Positions 1 through 11,408 are shown, counted from the stretch's first letter. The stretch is DNA of 64,000 nucleotides from Cricetomys ansorgei (GCA_026225945.1 JAMJFZ010000597.1:2350501-2414500), one strand, 5' to 3'. The notes: a model not told the origin generated them from the sequence alone. Numbers and translations: made by a program.

Positions 1-1405
1 AGGTCTGGGGGAGCAGAGACAGTAGGTAAGGTTTGCAAGCCTGTGTCCTACCTGTTCCTCTGGGTGGCCTGGGATGTACTTGAGTGAGATGTGGCTGCTG
101 GATTTGGGAGCTCCAGTGGAGCAGGAGAGGAGGGTGGAGACTATGGAAGAATGGATTATGGGAACTGAACCAAGCATGCCTCAGGTAGTTTGTGTTTTCT
201 TTATTGATTCTATTTCTATTTTCAGGTCTTAAGCAGTTTTATTTCTTTCTTTACACATTTGTTTGTGTTTTTCTATATTTCTTTAAGGATTTCATTTCCT
301 CCTTAAGGACTGCTATCATACTCATACAGACTGTTTTATTTATTTTTTTTCCTTTTGCTTCATCTATGTTGGCATATTCAGGGCCTGCTGTGGTAGTGTT
401 GCTGAGCTCTAGTGAAGACGTAATATCCTGCTAGTTATTGATTGTGTGTTTATATTGGGATCAAAGCATCTGGAAGGTTATAGCTCTAGGTGGTGATATC
501 TGGTTTTGTCTTTGATGGGTAGGTGTTTTAGTCTTTGTCATCTGTTTCCTTTCTAGATTTTAGGAGAATGTGATGTCTATGTGTTGCATGGTAGGAATTT
601 TTTGTGGAACAGATAGATGTGGCCACTGGGGGTTCCAATTACAATGTGTTACTGTGTATTGGGAGCTGACAGTTAGGAATGGGGATAGCCTAGGGTCTGG
701 GAGGGCTCAAAAGAAGAAAGAAAGTGGAGTGTTCCAGCAGGATCTGCTTACTTAATCTCCTTGTAATGAGGGCAGAGAGTGAAGAGAGGTTATCCAAGAC
801 GATCTGTTATAGAGTCAGTGATGAGATTGGGGGATTGGATCTGGATAAAAGGAAGCAGAGGTGATCTTCAGACAGCTGGTCTGCTTGACTGGCAGAACTG
901 GCCTGTGGGTTAGCAGAGAGTGCCTGCTGGAGTTGGGGGCTGGAATAAAACAATGAATGTGGGAGCAAGTTTAGGAGGGGAAAGTCTGTGAGATCCACAG
1001 GAGATGTGAGCTGAGGGGAGGAAAGATGTACTATGTGTTCTATTGCAGAGTTGGGAAGAGTCTGAGGAACTGGATTTAGAGGAGAGAAGAAAGTAGTGAA
1101 TGTCTTCAATTAGCTAACCTGTTTCCTTGGCCTGCTCAGCTGCTGTGTTCCCAGGGAATTCCTGCTGCTTTTAGAGGACAGGATAATGGAATGTGTTGGG
1201 GGAAGGAAATTTGGAAGAGAAGATCTTTCTGATCCAATGGGGGAAGAGATGGGGTCGGAGAGGAAAGGACTCCACAGCAGGTGTTCTGCTACAGATCTGG
1301 GGTTGAGAAGGGGATTAGATTTGAAGGAGCAGGAGGACAGGTGAAGATTGGCTCTCAGCCTACCTGCTTCCCTGGCAGGAGTGGTGGAAATGTTATACTT
1401 TTTGA
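1..1405 (-). mobile_element. LINE-1 5' region and ORF1-like remnant, antisense
   Basis: Bases about 190-450 match 61240-61510 (same phrases on the plus strand: a ttctttattgatt run, 'aggtctt', 'tttaaggac', 'gcctgctgtggt'), where the reverse complement reads as the Lys/Glu-rich coiled coil of L1 ORF1. Here that frame is broken by stops. Bases 570-1405 are purine-rich and relatively GC-rich, without a coding frame, as expected for a rodent L1 5' region read backwards. Bases 1-190 have the same composition and probably belong to it. The reading frames in this block (for example 807-1109 and 1110-1487, minus) have no family signature and I do not call them genes. L1 identity is firm for 190-450 and inferred for the rest. 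Confidence 0.6.
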
Positions 1406-1649
1406 TAAATATGTATTTATACAAAAGACAATAGATTATATAAACACCAAAGGGGCAAATTAAAACACACAAAAATTTTAATTGCAAAACTTAAAATTGG
1501 TCTGGTTCAGGAACAGCATTTCAAATATTGTAACAGTGTTGTAATTATGTGTAAGATGCTGAGAATTTCCAGCTTTAGAGGCATCAAGAAATAAATTGTT
1601 CAAAAAGTACAGCAGAAGTGCACAGTATTTCCCAAGACTTAAAAATTCA

Positions 1650-2060
1650 AGAAATCTGAATCTCTACACATTCATCTCCACGGGAGTGAGATCGCCCCAA
1701 TTATCCCCAGTAGGATGTCCTTAAAGAGCTCCTTAGGCATTGAGAAAAACAGACTACAAAAAAAGAAAGGGCTAGTAAATAAAAGAGAATTGGAGTTGGC
1801 TGGCTAAGATAGCAAAAGAGGACGCCTCTGTCTTCAACTCTTAGATTTCTGTAAAGCAGAAAGTCATTACTTTTAGGTTAAGATTATGGATGACAATACT
1901 AGCCTCACTCAAAGGATTCCAGATAATTCTACAGTTTCAATCTAAAGGCTGCATTCAAAGAATATAGAACTTACGTGAGAGATTTGTGTTCATAGCTGCT
2001 GAGAATGTTGGCTGATAAATAAATAAAGCAATGAGAAAATTGCTAAGTATTACTATTTTA
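1650..2060. repeat. Segment paralogous to 30170-30720
   Basis: From 'gggagtgagatc' (near 1683) the sequence tracks 30195 onward: 'agtaggatgt', 'ccttaggcattgag' against 'cctttaggaattgaa', then 'gagaggacgcctctgt' against 'cacaagaggaattctgt'. It is non-coding. In both places it lies a few kilobases from the 3' side of an OR sequence, so it is probably ancestral flank of the tandem OR unit. Divergence is high, so this copy is old. Confidence 0.55.
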
Positions 2061-2095
2061 GTAAACCTAACATTTTTGTGATTAAGGTTTTTCCC

Positions 2096-2155
2096 TTGTA
2101 GACCAGGCTGGCCTAGAACTCACAGAGATTCGCCTGCCTCTGCCTTCCGAGTGTA
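2096..2155 (-). mobile_element. B1 SINE fragment
   Basis: The plus strand reads 'gaccaggctggcc' ... 'gaactcacagagattcgcc' ... 'tctgcctt', the antisense of the central part of rodent B1 (7SL-derived). Only about 60 bases remain, with neither the 5' end nor the A-rich tail. Confidence 0.8.
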
Positions 2156-2319
2156 CAACCAGTACAACTACTATCACTGCCCCAGATATTGTTGATAATA
2201 AGAATATCAAATGTATGTCTATAGTATCATCAATATAATTATAATTTTACTTATTATATTGCCCATTCACCTGGAAGATGACAGCTCATTGCACTGCTTA
2301 AAAGTCCAGATATTTATGG

Positions 2320-2549
2320 CTACCAGTTAGCTTTAGCCATTAGTTTTCTCATGGCCTCTTTAACATCCTTGATTCTGAGACAGTAGATGACGGGGTTTAA
2401 CATGGGCATCACCACTGTGTGGAACACAGACACCATCTTGTTCTGGTCTGTGGAGTAGCTGGATTGGGTCATCACATAGATGAATATGGCAGTCCCATAG
2501 AACACACTGACTGCAGTGAGATGGGAGGTGCAGGTGGAGAAGGCCTAAT
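2320..2549 (-). pseudogene. Olfactory receptor pseudogene, 3' fragment (TM6-TM7)
   Basis: The minus strand encodes the end of an OR5P-like receptor. The [17 protein letters not shown] stretch of TM6 is followed by TM6/TM7 with SSYSTDQNK and a [11 protein letters not shown] form of the [12 protein letters not shown] motif, then a short C-tail and stop at 2320-2322. About 75 codons survive in one frame. The serine of IYSLRN has become cysteine and the tail (KLMAKANW) is unlike the other copies. OR similarity stops abruptly near 2549, where L1 3'-UTR sequence starts, so TM1-TM5 are missing. No other part of the gene is seen beyond the L1 at 3340. It is a dead gene, and the most diverged OR in the window. 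Confidence 0.9.
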
Positions 2550-3340
2550 CGAGGTCTTCCAGTGGCAACTCTGGAACACCATAGAAGCCACAAAACTTTC
2601 TACCTATAACCTATCCTCCCTACAGGAGCCACTGGGACAATGGAAGGGCAGAACCCCATGCCAAAGAAGAGATACCATGCCTACAATAGCTGAGCAGACC
2701 AGGAACTAGAGAGTGGACAGCTGGGAGATGATTTCTTATGTTATCTTGCTCTGCTTGTAGATCGGTGCCTAGCCCACTCTTCATCAGAGAGGCTTTCTCA
2801 GGCAGCTGGTGGAAGCAGATACAGAGGCCCAGGGCCAAACATCATGCAAAGCTCAGGGAACCCCTTAAAAGAGAGGGAGGAGGGATTTTCAGGGACCAGA
2901 GGGCTTGAGGACACCAAGAGCACAAGCCCCATGGAGTGAACTGACCAGTACTCTTGGGGACACAGAAAGCCTGAAGTGGCAGGCTTGAAACCTGCAGGTA
3001 TGGCTTATGGTTGTCAGGCTTGGTGTTCTTGTGGAGTGCCTATAGACTGGAGTGAGGAGGGGGCGTATTTCTGACCCTTTTGCCTGCCCTTGGGACTCTT
3101 TTCCTCCTGCTGGGTTGCCTGATCCACCCTTGGTGCAGACATTAGTGCCCAATCCTCTTCCAGCTTTTTATGCCCAGTTTGAGAGGTAATCTTGGGAGAA
3201 TATAACCTTGCTCTTATCTGGACAGAGGCAGAGTCCATAGGTCTTTGGGAGATGGGAGATGAGAGAGCTGGGAAGAGCAGAAGGAGGGGAGGAGGGGTGT
3301 CAGATATAATATATAAGAGAAGAAAAATAAATGAATTTTT
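2550..3340 (+). mobile_element. LINE-1 3'-UTR fragment inserted in the OR relic
   Basis: It shares an ordered series of phrases with 55830-56550: 'ggagccactgggacaatggaa' / 'atctgctgggacaatggaa', 'aggaactagaga', 'cccattcttcatcagaaaggc', 'acagaggcccag', 'gccaaacatc', 'ttgcctgcccttgggac', and a purine-rich end running into 'agaagaaaaataaa'. This is the layout of a rodent L1 3' UTR with a degenerate A-rich tail. Its 5' boundary cuts the OR frame at about 2549. It is truncated, with no ORF2 left. Confidence 0.7.
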
Positions 3341-3429
3341 GAAAGGATATCAAAATGAGATTCAACCTTAGAAAGCTTACCCTAGAGAGAAAATCCATGG
3401 TGTGACTAGACAACGTTTTTGTTACTACT

Positions 3430-3731
3430 GAGGAGATCATGGTTTATGAGATGACTCAGGAGGTAAAAGTGCCTGCCACTCAAACCTGAGGACCTGATTT
3501 TACTAATCCAAATCTACAGCAAAGCCTGCTGTGTTAGTATGCATCTATATTTCCAGTGCTTCAGTGATGAGATGAGAGCAGAGAATTTTGTGGAAACTTA
3601 ATGCCAGCTAACCTGGAGTGTGCAGTGGACGGAAGTAAGAGAAACTGCCTCAAAACAAGTTGGAAGGAAAGCAGACTCCAGAAGTGATGTCATGTCATCT
3701 GACCTCAACATGTACTCTACAACATATCCCT

Positions 3732-3740
<9 letters not shown>
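3430..3740 (+). mobile_element. B2/B3-like SINE
   Basis: It opens with a tRNA-like head ('gagatgactcaggaggtaaaagtgcctgcc ... aacctgaggacctgatttt'), the usual B2/B3 start. It continues through 'actccagaagtg' and 'gacctcaacatgtac' to 'cacacacaca', which merges with the (GA)n tract. Age and subfamily are not resolved. Confidence 0.6.

Positions 3741-3786
<46 letters not shown>
3733..3786. repeat. (CA)n(GA)n microsatellite
   Basis: A short CA run followed by about 22 uninterrupted GA units, directly after the SINE tail, which probably seeded it. Confidence 0.97.
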
Positions 3787-3789
<3 letters not shown>

Positions 3790-4204
3790 GAAAAAACAAC
3801 ACAGTTAAAAAAGGAAAAGGAAATGCTATGTCCCTCATTTGACTTCATGCTTATCAGATGACAAAACATCTTGCAGATTAACTTTTCTCTCTAAATGATG
3901 AATCCTTTGTCTTTGGCTACTTCAATATATTTCTATCTTTCATTTTGAAATTTTAATCTGCATATGGCTTGCTCTGGGTTTCTTTAGTCAAAAATTGTAC
4001 ATAGCTTCCTGAATCTGTAACCGCAAGGACCTGGAGGTTCATCTCAGGGTTAAACTCTGTTTTCTCTCAGTTTGAAGTAGAATGCATTATCTGCACTGTT
4101 CCTGCTGTCCACTGTGTTCCTGGCATTGTTTTTCATTGTTTCCCCAATGTTGGGATATTTCACATAGTATTTCTTTAACTGTTTGGTAATCATCTCATTG
4201 CCAT

Positions 4205-4605
4205 TGTTCTCTCTTTCTGTGGCAACAGTTGCTGTGGTAATACACTGACAAAAATCCAACTTGACAAGGAGTTGATTAGTCTTATACGTCCATGACACCG
4301 TCAATCACTAAGATTGACTTTGACAGAAGTCAAATCTGACATTGACAAAACTCAAAGATGGAATCTGGAGACTTGAACTGAAGTAGAGACCATGGATGAA
4401 TAATGCTTGCTGGATTGCTCTCAATGCTTGCTCAGCCTGATTCCTATACCACACAAGGGAGTGGCATTGCCCACAGTGAGCTGGGCCTTCCAACGTAATC
4501 ATTAAGCAAGAAATGCCTTACAGAATTGCCCACGGGCCAGTCTGGTGGAGGCATTTTATCATCTATGGTCCCCCTTTCCCAGATATCATTCAGTTCAGTT
4601 GAAAA
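4205..4605 (-). mobile_element. ERVL-type (MLT2/MT2-like) LTR remnant, antisense
   Basis: The plus strand reads 'gttgctgtggtaatacactgacaaaa' ... 'agagaccatggatg' ... 'cttgctcagcctg' ... 'cattgcccacagtgagctgggcc' ... 'ggaggcatttta'. This is the reverse complement of the element at 20512-20836 ('aatgcctccataag', 'ccatctcactgtggg', 'aagcaggttaagcaag'). It is a widespread rodent LTR type. The class assignment rests on memory of family structure, so the name is tentative. The A-run at 4612-4631 lies just outside it. Confidence 0.5.
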
Positions 4606-4631
4606 ACAAATCAAAAAAAAAAAAAAAAAAA

Positions 4632-5880
4632 ACACTTCATCTCATTAGGATGTGGGATGACAGAGGGGCTCACTTCTTCAGTGTAATGTTGCCTGAAGCA
4701 GAGAGACCAGAAAAGAGTGTAAGATGAATCCTCTCCCATTGGGCCACCAAAAGAGGGTGAGTAGGATTGTGTTACTTCTTCATTTGCATTTGGTTGAATT
4801 TTGGCAAGTATTGCTCAAGGAGTTTCTGCTGGACTAGGGCCAATGTTTAACTGTTACTTCATTAGGAATCTCAGACTTACAGCTTTCTTGTCTGTGACTG
4901 TCTGGGTTCTCGTGGAAGCTCCACATTATCTTCAGTAAATGAAAACATGAAACTCAAGAGAATCCCTGCCAGGCTGCTATGCCCCCAGTCCTGAAACATT
5001 CAAGCAGTTCATCTCCTTTACCTTTGAAAGTGTCCCTATACTTTTTTATATAATAGTACCAAAAGTATTTTTCCCAACTCTCATTCTTTTTTAAAGAAGT
5101 TATTTGAATACAATCCGGTATAACATTTCAGAGGTGGAGGCCTTTCATATTTAGGATGGTGCAGAGCCATGGAAATGGTCAAAGCCTCGCATGCCAGGTT
5201 GAGGGTGCTAACAGCACCTGCTGTCAAAGCAGAAGAAGCTACAGACCCCTCCCCCCATGCGTCAAGGCATCCATGCCCTGGCCACTCTGAACAAGTGACT
5301 GGCAGACTGGCTATCTGTCCCCCCACCCCCCCACCCCGCCTCCACACCCTGATATTTGCCTATGCCCTCAAAATAAAGTGACTTTGTTGAACATCCCTGA
5401 ATGGAAGTCCCAGGGTAAAATTCACTTATTCTGCTGGGTTCTCTGCATCTTGACTAGATCTTCTGCCAATAGGCCCTGTGTCCCTTCCCTTCCCAGGTTC
5501 CTGCCCTGGATCCCATTGTCTGGCGGGGGGTGGTGGTTTGGGGACTGGGGGTGGTAATCGGATAAGGCAGGCAGGAGCAAGGGAGAGAGAGATCGTCAGA
5601 CCAAGACTGACAGGATTGGAAGAACTTACTAAGAGAAATGTGCCAAAAACAGAGTCCCCTAGTGGTAGAGAGTTCTCCAAAGCTGACCATTCCACTCCTC
5701 AAGAAAGCAGTCTTAAAGAATGGCAAATGTCTGTGCCCATGATCTTTTCCTTAGTCTACAGAGAGATGGATTATATGCCTTGTAACATATCCACAAGCAG
5801 CAGAATCAGTTATTTCAGACAGAGCACATGTCTTTTCTTTCATTAATTTACTTTTTTCATTCACCAAGGGATCAGTAAAT
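4632..5880. other. Non-coding stretch, nothing identified
   Basis: No OR sequence, recognised repeat or credible gene. It contains C-rich and G-rich patches at 5315-5340 and 5523-5555. The 122-aa plus-strand frame at 5478-5846 lies on the G-rich patch and shows no motif, so I do not call it a gene. Confidence 0.5.
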
Positions 5881-6579
5881 GAATATGGTTGTCATTAGCA
5901 AATGGAGATAAATCAATATTCTGGAAGAAAGCTGGGGCTATGCCTTACAGGTAGATCATATGAATTCTATCAGGCTTTGGAGTCACTATCATAATTAAAA
6001 CCCAAATATTTCCTAGGGTAGCATATTATACAGCAGTATCTTATTCTACACGAGACAAGGGACACCCTTCCTACAGACAGTTAGGATTGACATCATGCAT
6101 TGGAATACAATTCTAAAGGCTATGGATATGAAAGTCCCTTCAAAATAGACAATAATACTACAATAAAAACATCTCCAAAAATTTTGTTGTCTGTTTCGAC
6201 TTTTCATTTTCTTTCTAAATATGCATGATTCTAACTACTGTTACTATAAACACTTAAGGGTAGACTTAAAAAATTATACAATCAATAGTTTTTGTATAGC
6301 AGGAAACTACTTTAAATATGAAGAAAACTGAAAATTTTTTCACCTGACTTTGTGTGGAAAAATTTTGGGTTATACAATACATGTATAACTTAATATGAAC
6401 ATATGATTTACTTCTCCATGTATAAAATATCACCCTATACATTTACTACCAAACTTCAAGTTTGGTTATATATTATAGCATGCATGTCAACCATTAAAAC
6501 CCAGACTCCTTTTAATACTATGTCTGTGATATATCATTAGTATATAGCATGTGACAAAATGACAGATTAGAGAACATCT

Positions 6580-7524
6580 CTATGAAAATGAATTTTTAAC
6601 AAGCTGTCTCTTCAGAGCACTCTTAATCTCGTTATTCCTTAGGCTGTAGATGAAGGGGTTCAACATGGGGATCACCACCATATAGAACACAGACATCACC
6701 TTGTTCTGGTCTGTGGAGTAGCTGGATTTGGGCATCACATAGATGAATGTGACAGTCCCATAGAACACACTGACTGCAGTGAGGTGGGAGGTGCAGGTGG
6801 AGAAGGCCTTGTGGCGGCCCTCAGTGGAGTGCATCTTGAGGATGGTGATGAGGATGTAGATGTAGGAGACAGCAATGACAAAGACAGTCACCACAATAAT
6901 GGAGCCAGCAGAAAATGAAGCAAGGACTATGAGGACACTGTTTTTAGAGCAGGAAAGCTCCACCAAAGGAGCAAAATCACAGAAAAAGTGATTGACTCTA
7001 TTCAGCTCACAGAAGAAAAAAGAAAAGAAAGAAACGGTAAAGAAGGAAGCATTTAGAAACCCACTAATATAAGATCCCACAAGCAACTGAACACAGACCT
7101 GTGTGGACATTTTGGTTGAATAAAGCAGTGGGTTACAAAGAGCCACAAAACGATCATAAGCCATGACAGCCAGAAGGAAAGACTCAGTTGATCCAAGGAA
7201 AGCAGCTGAGCCGAGCTGGATGGCACATCCAAGGTAGGAGATAGTATTTCTCTCTACCAGGAAGTTGACAAGCATATTGGGTGTGACAGAAGATGAGATG
7301 CCAATGTCAACAGAAGCCAAGTGGCTGAGAAAAAAGTACATGGGGTGGTGGAGCTGGGAGGAGACTCTGATGAGAAGGATGGTGCTAAGGTTCCCAGACA
7401 CGGTCACCAGGTAGATGCACAGGATGATGGCGAAGAGGACGACTCTAAGGACGGGGTCATCTGTTAAGCCCAATAAAATGAACTCTGTCACTGCAGTGTG
7501 GTTCCCATCCTCCACGAGAGCCAT
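6580..7524 (-). CDS. Olfactory receptor OR-1, family 5 subfamily P-like, intact
   Basis: A G-protein-coupled odorant receptor of the plasma/ciliary membrane of olfactory neurons (family knowledge). The frame encodes 314 aa, the usual class II length. Visible: N-glycosylation site NHT at residues 8-10, GN in TM1, PMYFFLSHL at 61-69, [10 protein letters not shown] at 121-130, [10 protein letters not shown] at 239-248 and [12 protein letters not shown] at 286-297. The frame is open upstream to 7623, but an acceptor AG (complement at 7554-7555) after a pyrimidine tract puts that extra 33-codon extension in the intron, so I choose the ATG at 7522-7524. Oddities: the usual CGPN of extracellular loop 2 is CELN, and the DRY-region 'AIC' is 'ALC'. 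Predicted intron 7554-9152. The ligand is unknown. Confidence 0.95.
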   Translation of the reverse strand: MALVEDGNHTAVTEFILLGLTDDPVLRVVLFAIILCIYLVTVSGNLSTILLIRVSSQLHHPMYFFLSHLASVDIGISSSVTPNMLVNFLVERNTISYLGCAIQLGSAAFLGSTESFLLAVMAYDRFVALCNPLLYSTKMSTQVCVQLLVGSYISGFLNASFFTVSFFSFFFCELNRVNHFFCDFAPLVELSCSKNSVLIVLASFSAGSIIVVTVFVIAVSYIYILITILKMHSTEGRHKAFSTCTSHLTAVSVFYGTVTFIYVMPKSSYSTDQNKVMSVFYMVVIPMLNPFIYSLRNNEIKSALKRQLVKNSFS

Positions 7525-7560
7525 GGGACAGTGCAGCTGCTGCCAGGTCAAGGCTGTGAT
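7525..7560 (-). promoter_or_regulatory. Splice acceptor and 29-nt 5' UTR of the OR-1 coding exon
   Basis: Read on the minus strand: pyrimidine-rich tract, 'catcacag', then 29 nt to the ATG. The same acceptor position (29-30 nt before the ATG) is kept in all six full-length copies: AG complements at 7554-7555, 13977-13978, 27948-27949, 34738-34739, 42574-42575 and 50364-50365. This decides the start codon in all of them. Confidence 0.75.
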
Positions 7561-9150
7561 GGAGAAGTTACAGGAGAGAATGTATAAATATGTGGCTGCA
7601 TTTTCATTAACTTGTGAAGTCATTTCAAAATGAAATGCTACAATTTTCCTTCAAATAATGTATCTTAAATTTACCTTTACATATATAATAAAACATAACT
7701 AAGTGGATTTAAAGCTAAGTATGTAAAGTGTCAGAAATGAAAATACAAAATATCATACGTACAAGGAAGGATTAAACTCTACAAACATAAAACTATGTGA
7801 TGAAGTCTTAAGTAATTGCTTCTGAATCCCTTCCAAATTACCTGTGCAGGATTTAATAGATTTCATGGAGCACTACTGCCATTTTATTGCAATAATGTTA
7901 AGACTCTTATTGATTAACTTTTTTCCATAATATTACAAGCTACTTTAATAAAAGAGATGGGATACGGAAACATTGGCCCACAGCACACACTAACCCTAAT
8001 ACGACGTACTTAAAAAGCCCTGAAAAAAAATTTAAAAATGGAAGATATTTTTTGTATGCTTTTCCAGGATACAATGGTTTGTGTTGTGATTGTTTTATTT
8101 AAGTTAATTCAGTATTTTTTTCCTTATGACATTAAGTTTTACTTTAAATTTTATAATTGATTTTATATGTGATTTAAAAATGTTAAATACCTTTGCTTTA
8201 CATAAGACAGACTAGAATGAGGATACCAGCCCAGGCAGTGTGAACTCAGTCTACTCAGTTTACCCTGCATGCAGAGTTGCAACAGAGTGCAGAGCACATT
8301 TTAATTTGGGAGACAATAGGTCAGCTTTTTGGTACAAACAAGAGTTCCTTGTTTAGGGACATGGGCTATCAAGACTAAACTGATTGCCTTAAGGCCATTT
8401 TTTACAGCAAGAAATAAGATTTATTGCAAGAACTCAAAATAAATAAAAAGAGCTCATACTAAAAGTATAATAGAAGGACCTACTATAAACGTGCTAAGTA
8501 CTTCAAACAGTTACTAATTAAGCTGTTGCTTTATCAAGTCATTCTTAATATCAATCCAAAATCCTGTAAAAAGGTGAATACTATTTTAAATAATAGTATG
8601 TGCTTATTTGCACACTGGGAAAAAAATCCTATCCTAACATAATAACGTTTTCTAACTGGAGTACAACGGAATGAAACAATGGGATGATCAACACAGTAAA
8701 TAAATAAATATTCAACCTGGAATATTAAGTTTACTGAGGTAGGAGTAGGCCACGTCCCATCTCTTGAGATTTTCAGCCCCATATTCTTGTGCTCGTCCAT
8801 GGTGCCTGAGTCTGTGGTGCATGAGCTCTCAGTCAGCACACAAAGTCTATCTTTCCATGAGAGATTTGTCAGGAAATCACCAAAGTACGTCAAAGTGAAT
8901 TTATCAGCATTTTTAACCTTGAGCACTGAACTTGTGTGCTATTAAAGACCTTGTGGGTTTCCAGTCTTCTAAGTGTTCAGATAAATAACTTTGAAAACTA
9001 ATTATTCATAGGAAGTAGACTATAAAATATAAGTTGATTCTGATAAAAAATTTTGTTACTCCTGACTTGTTTCTCAACTACAGCTTATAAACATATCTAC
9101 ATTTTCAAGGAACAAATTATCTGCAGTGGTGGAGGGAAGTCAGTAAACTC

Positions 9151-9310
9151 ACCTTTTGAAATAGGGATTCATTTTAAAGTAAGAAAGTGAAGATGATGAA
9201 AGCATGATTTTATACACTCTTAGCTGACTCCCATAATCATGTTTACCATTGAGAATAACTCTCTGAAGAGTCTCTGGAGTCAACTGTGAATTCAAGTCCC
9301 CAGAGACTGT
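9151..9310 (-). promoter_or_regulatory. Putative OR-1 promoter and non-coding exon 1 with splice donor
   Basis: On the minus strand: an Olf1/EBF-like site (plus-strand tccccagaga, 9297-9306), a TATAAAA box (9208-9214), then a short stretch ending AAAAG|GTGAGT with the donor GT at 9151-9152. The same block, in the same order, precedes each full-length OR here. Initiation about 30 nt after the TATA box would give an exon of only about 30 nt. The exon is a prediction. Confidence 0.5.
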
Positions 9311-9369
9311 TCTCTTAGGCAAAAGTTGCTCATTTCACGTGAACACAGCTTTCAATGAGTCAATCCGAT

Positions 9370-10835
9370 TTTTTTCTTTTTATGAGAGAATTTGTATACC
9401 TTCATTTGATAATTATCAGAAATGTATTATAACAAATTATCTCAGTTAAATGTTGGTTCTCAGGTTAATTTTTATACTTCATTTTAGTGTTTTTGAGTTA
9501 GAAATAGACAACATTGGCTTCTTGTATTCAGTATCTTTTCATTTGTTTAAGTATTTTGTAGTAAGTGATATAATACTCTTAATTAGGTACCATGAGGGAT
9601 AAGGAGAGGGCGGAGAGGAAAAGTTGATTTTCACATAACTACTTAAGACACGCATAATTCGTACATCCAAAGGAATAGACTCTTGTTACATAGAAAACTG
9701 TGAATAAGAAGACACATGACTGGTCCTCAAATGAGAATTGGTGTCTTATATTTCACACCTCAAGCAGGTTTTGGCTTTGTTTTGTGATGGACAGTGGTAG
9801 AAACAGTGTTTTTCCACTTGAACGCCTAGTCCTACTCTTGATAACATTAATTTTATGGAGACATTCACTCTCTCTTCAGTGGCCCCTTGCTTCAAGTTGC
9901 TGCCCACTGAGCACTAACCAACTTTCAAACCTCCTCCAATTGTGTTCTCTTGTACACAATCTGATTTCCTGAATACAGCAACTCCTAAAAGTCTAACCAC
10001 CCTTGCAGGAACCATGAGAAAATAACTGCCACTATTTTAACATATCCTTCTTGCAGAGAGTCCCAGGGCTCTTCTCCAGGCTGTCCCCCATGTTTGTACT
10101 GCCTCCAGAAACACAGTCTCAAAACCAGAAGAGAGTGCTCTGCAAAGACAAATGATGTGTAACGTTTCTGTTATGAAAGTATATGGTTTCATTTTTCATT
10201 TTCTGATACTGGACACATTTCAGCTGCCCCTCATCTTTTCAGTGAAAGTAATACTACCGTGTAGGTGGATGAACTTTCATATGCTAAATCTAGTGGCTTT
10301 GTTTCTCTTGTAGACTGTCATTGGTTTCTCTGTTCATCATCCTGGGGTTCCATTCAGTGAGCCAGTATTTTTCTCTGTGTTTAACAGGATAATTGATATT
10401 CATTTACTCAGTTAGTCCTGACAGGCCACTTGTTCTTGACTGTATTAGATCAAGTTTGAGGACTAAGAGTCCCTATCCCACTGTGGCTACAACCTGTACA
10501 AGGCTCATTTGCCTTCAGTTTCTTTAAGTATGAGGATATATGTGATGTGTATTGATCAGATTTCTCCCAAGGTCATGCCTGAGTTTATGATTCTTAAGCC
10601 TCCAATCCAGCATTTCATATTGAATTTATCACAACTTTGTAGTATTTTCTTCAGAATTTTCAAATTCTTTCAATGAAAAAAATACATTTCTCACTGTATG
10701 GTTGTGTAAGTGAGGCTTCCTCTCCTTCGACTCTTATGTGGGTTGTAGGAAATGAAAAACGAACTCAAGTCACCAGGTTTTGTGGTAAGGATTTTAACCC
10801 GTTCACTAATATCACCGTCTCTCTGACATTAATAT
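9370..10835. other. Non-coding, copy-A-specific stretch
   Basis: No gene or recognised repeat. It is part of the approximately 1.9 kb (9395-11295) that has no counterpart at 44605-44625, where the flanks are joined directly. Whether it was inserted here or deleted there is not decided by the sequence. Confidence 0.5.
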
Positions 10836-10960
10836 ATATATAATTAATGTATAATTGATATTTAATGTATAATTAATTAATAATTGTATATATGCATATA
10901 TTTATATATAACTATTTATGTATATATAATTAGTATATATTCATTATATAAAATATATAA
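10836..10960. repeat. AT-rich low-complexity tract
   Basis: Irregular TA/TAAT units ('atatatatataattaatgtataattgatatttaatg...'), nearly free of G and C. Confidence 0.9.
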
Positions 10961-11408
10961 CTTCTGATTTGCATTTCTGATTTGTAGCATTATCTGGAGA
11001 TGCTTACAAAATGCTTATACTGTCACTTATTCAATGTTGAATATATACTTAAAATTTTAACATTTTTCCTCTTGTGTGTACTACAGGGTTGATTAAAATG
11101 AATAGTTCTGCCATTGTTTCAACAGAACTCTCGATAGTATAAAACATGCACATATATGCAGTATTGTATTTACACACCTAACTCACATAGATACAATTTT
11201 TTTGACAAATGAGTGTCCTCATTTCCTACAATCCTTTTTCTAATGTTAGGTTCTCAGTGATATATGTACCACCACCTTGTATGTGGAAATAAACATCCTA
11301 CATATGACCTAGGTTTCTGTTGTTGATTTTTGTTTTATCAACAGTACTCAACCCCTTCTGATAGTCTAAATAATTTACCTTTTAGTTTTATTGTCAACAT
11401 CCTGTATT

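Noticed and set aside
807..1487. Two adjacent minus-strand frames of 100 and 125 aa
   Set aside because: They lie in L1-type 5' sequence and show no domain, and the composition explains the open frames.
5478..5846. 122-aa plus-strand frame
   Set aside because: It starts in a G-rich patch, has no motif, and has no counterpart in paralogous segments.
7525..7623. OR-1 as a 347-aa protein from the upstream ATG
   Set aside because: The added 33 codons cross a conserved splice acceptor at 7554-7555 and are not shared with the other genes. The same reasoning removes the upstream extensions of OR-2 (13948-14049) and OR-7 (50335-50406).
10836..10960. AT-rich tracts here and at 17596-17679 and 43965-44330 as origins or matrix attachment sites
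   Set aside because: Simple-sequence expansion explains them. No motif or context supports a function.
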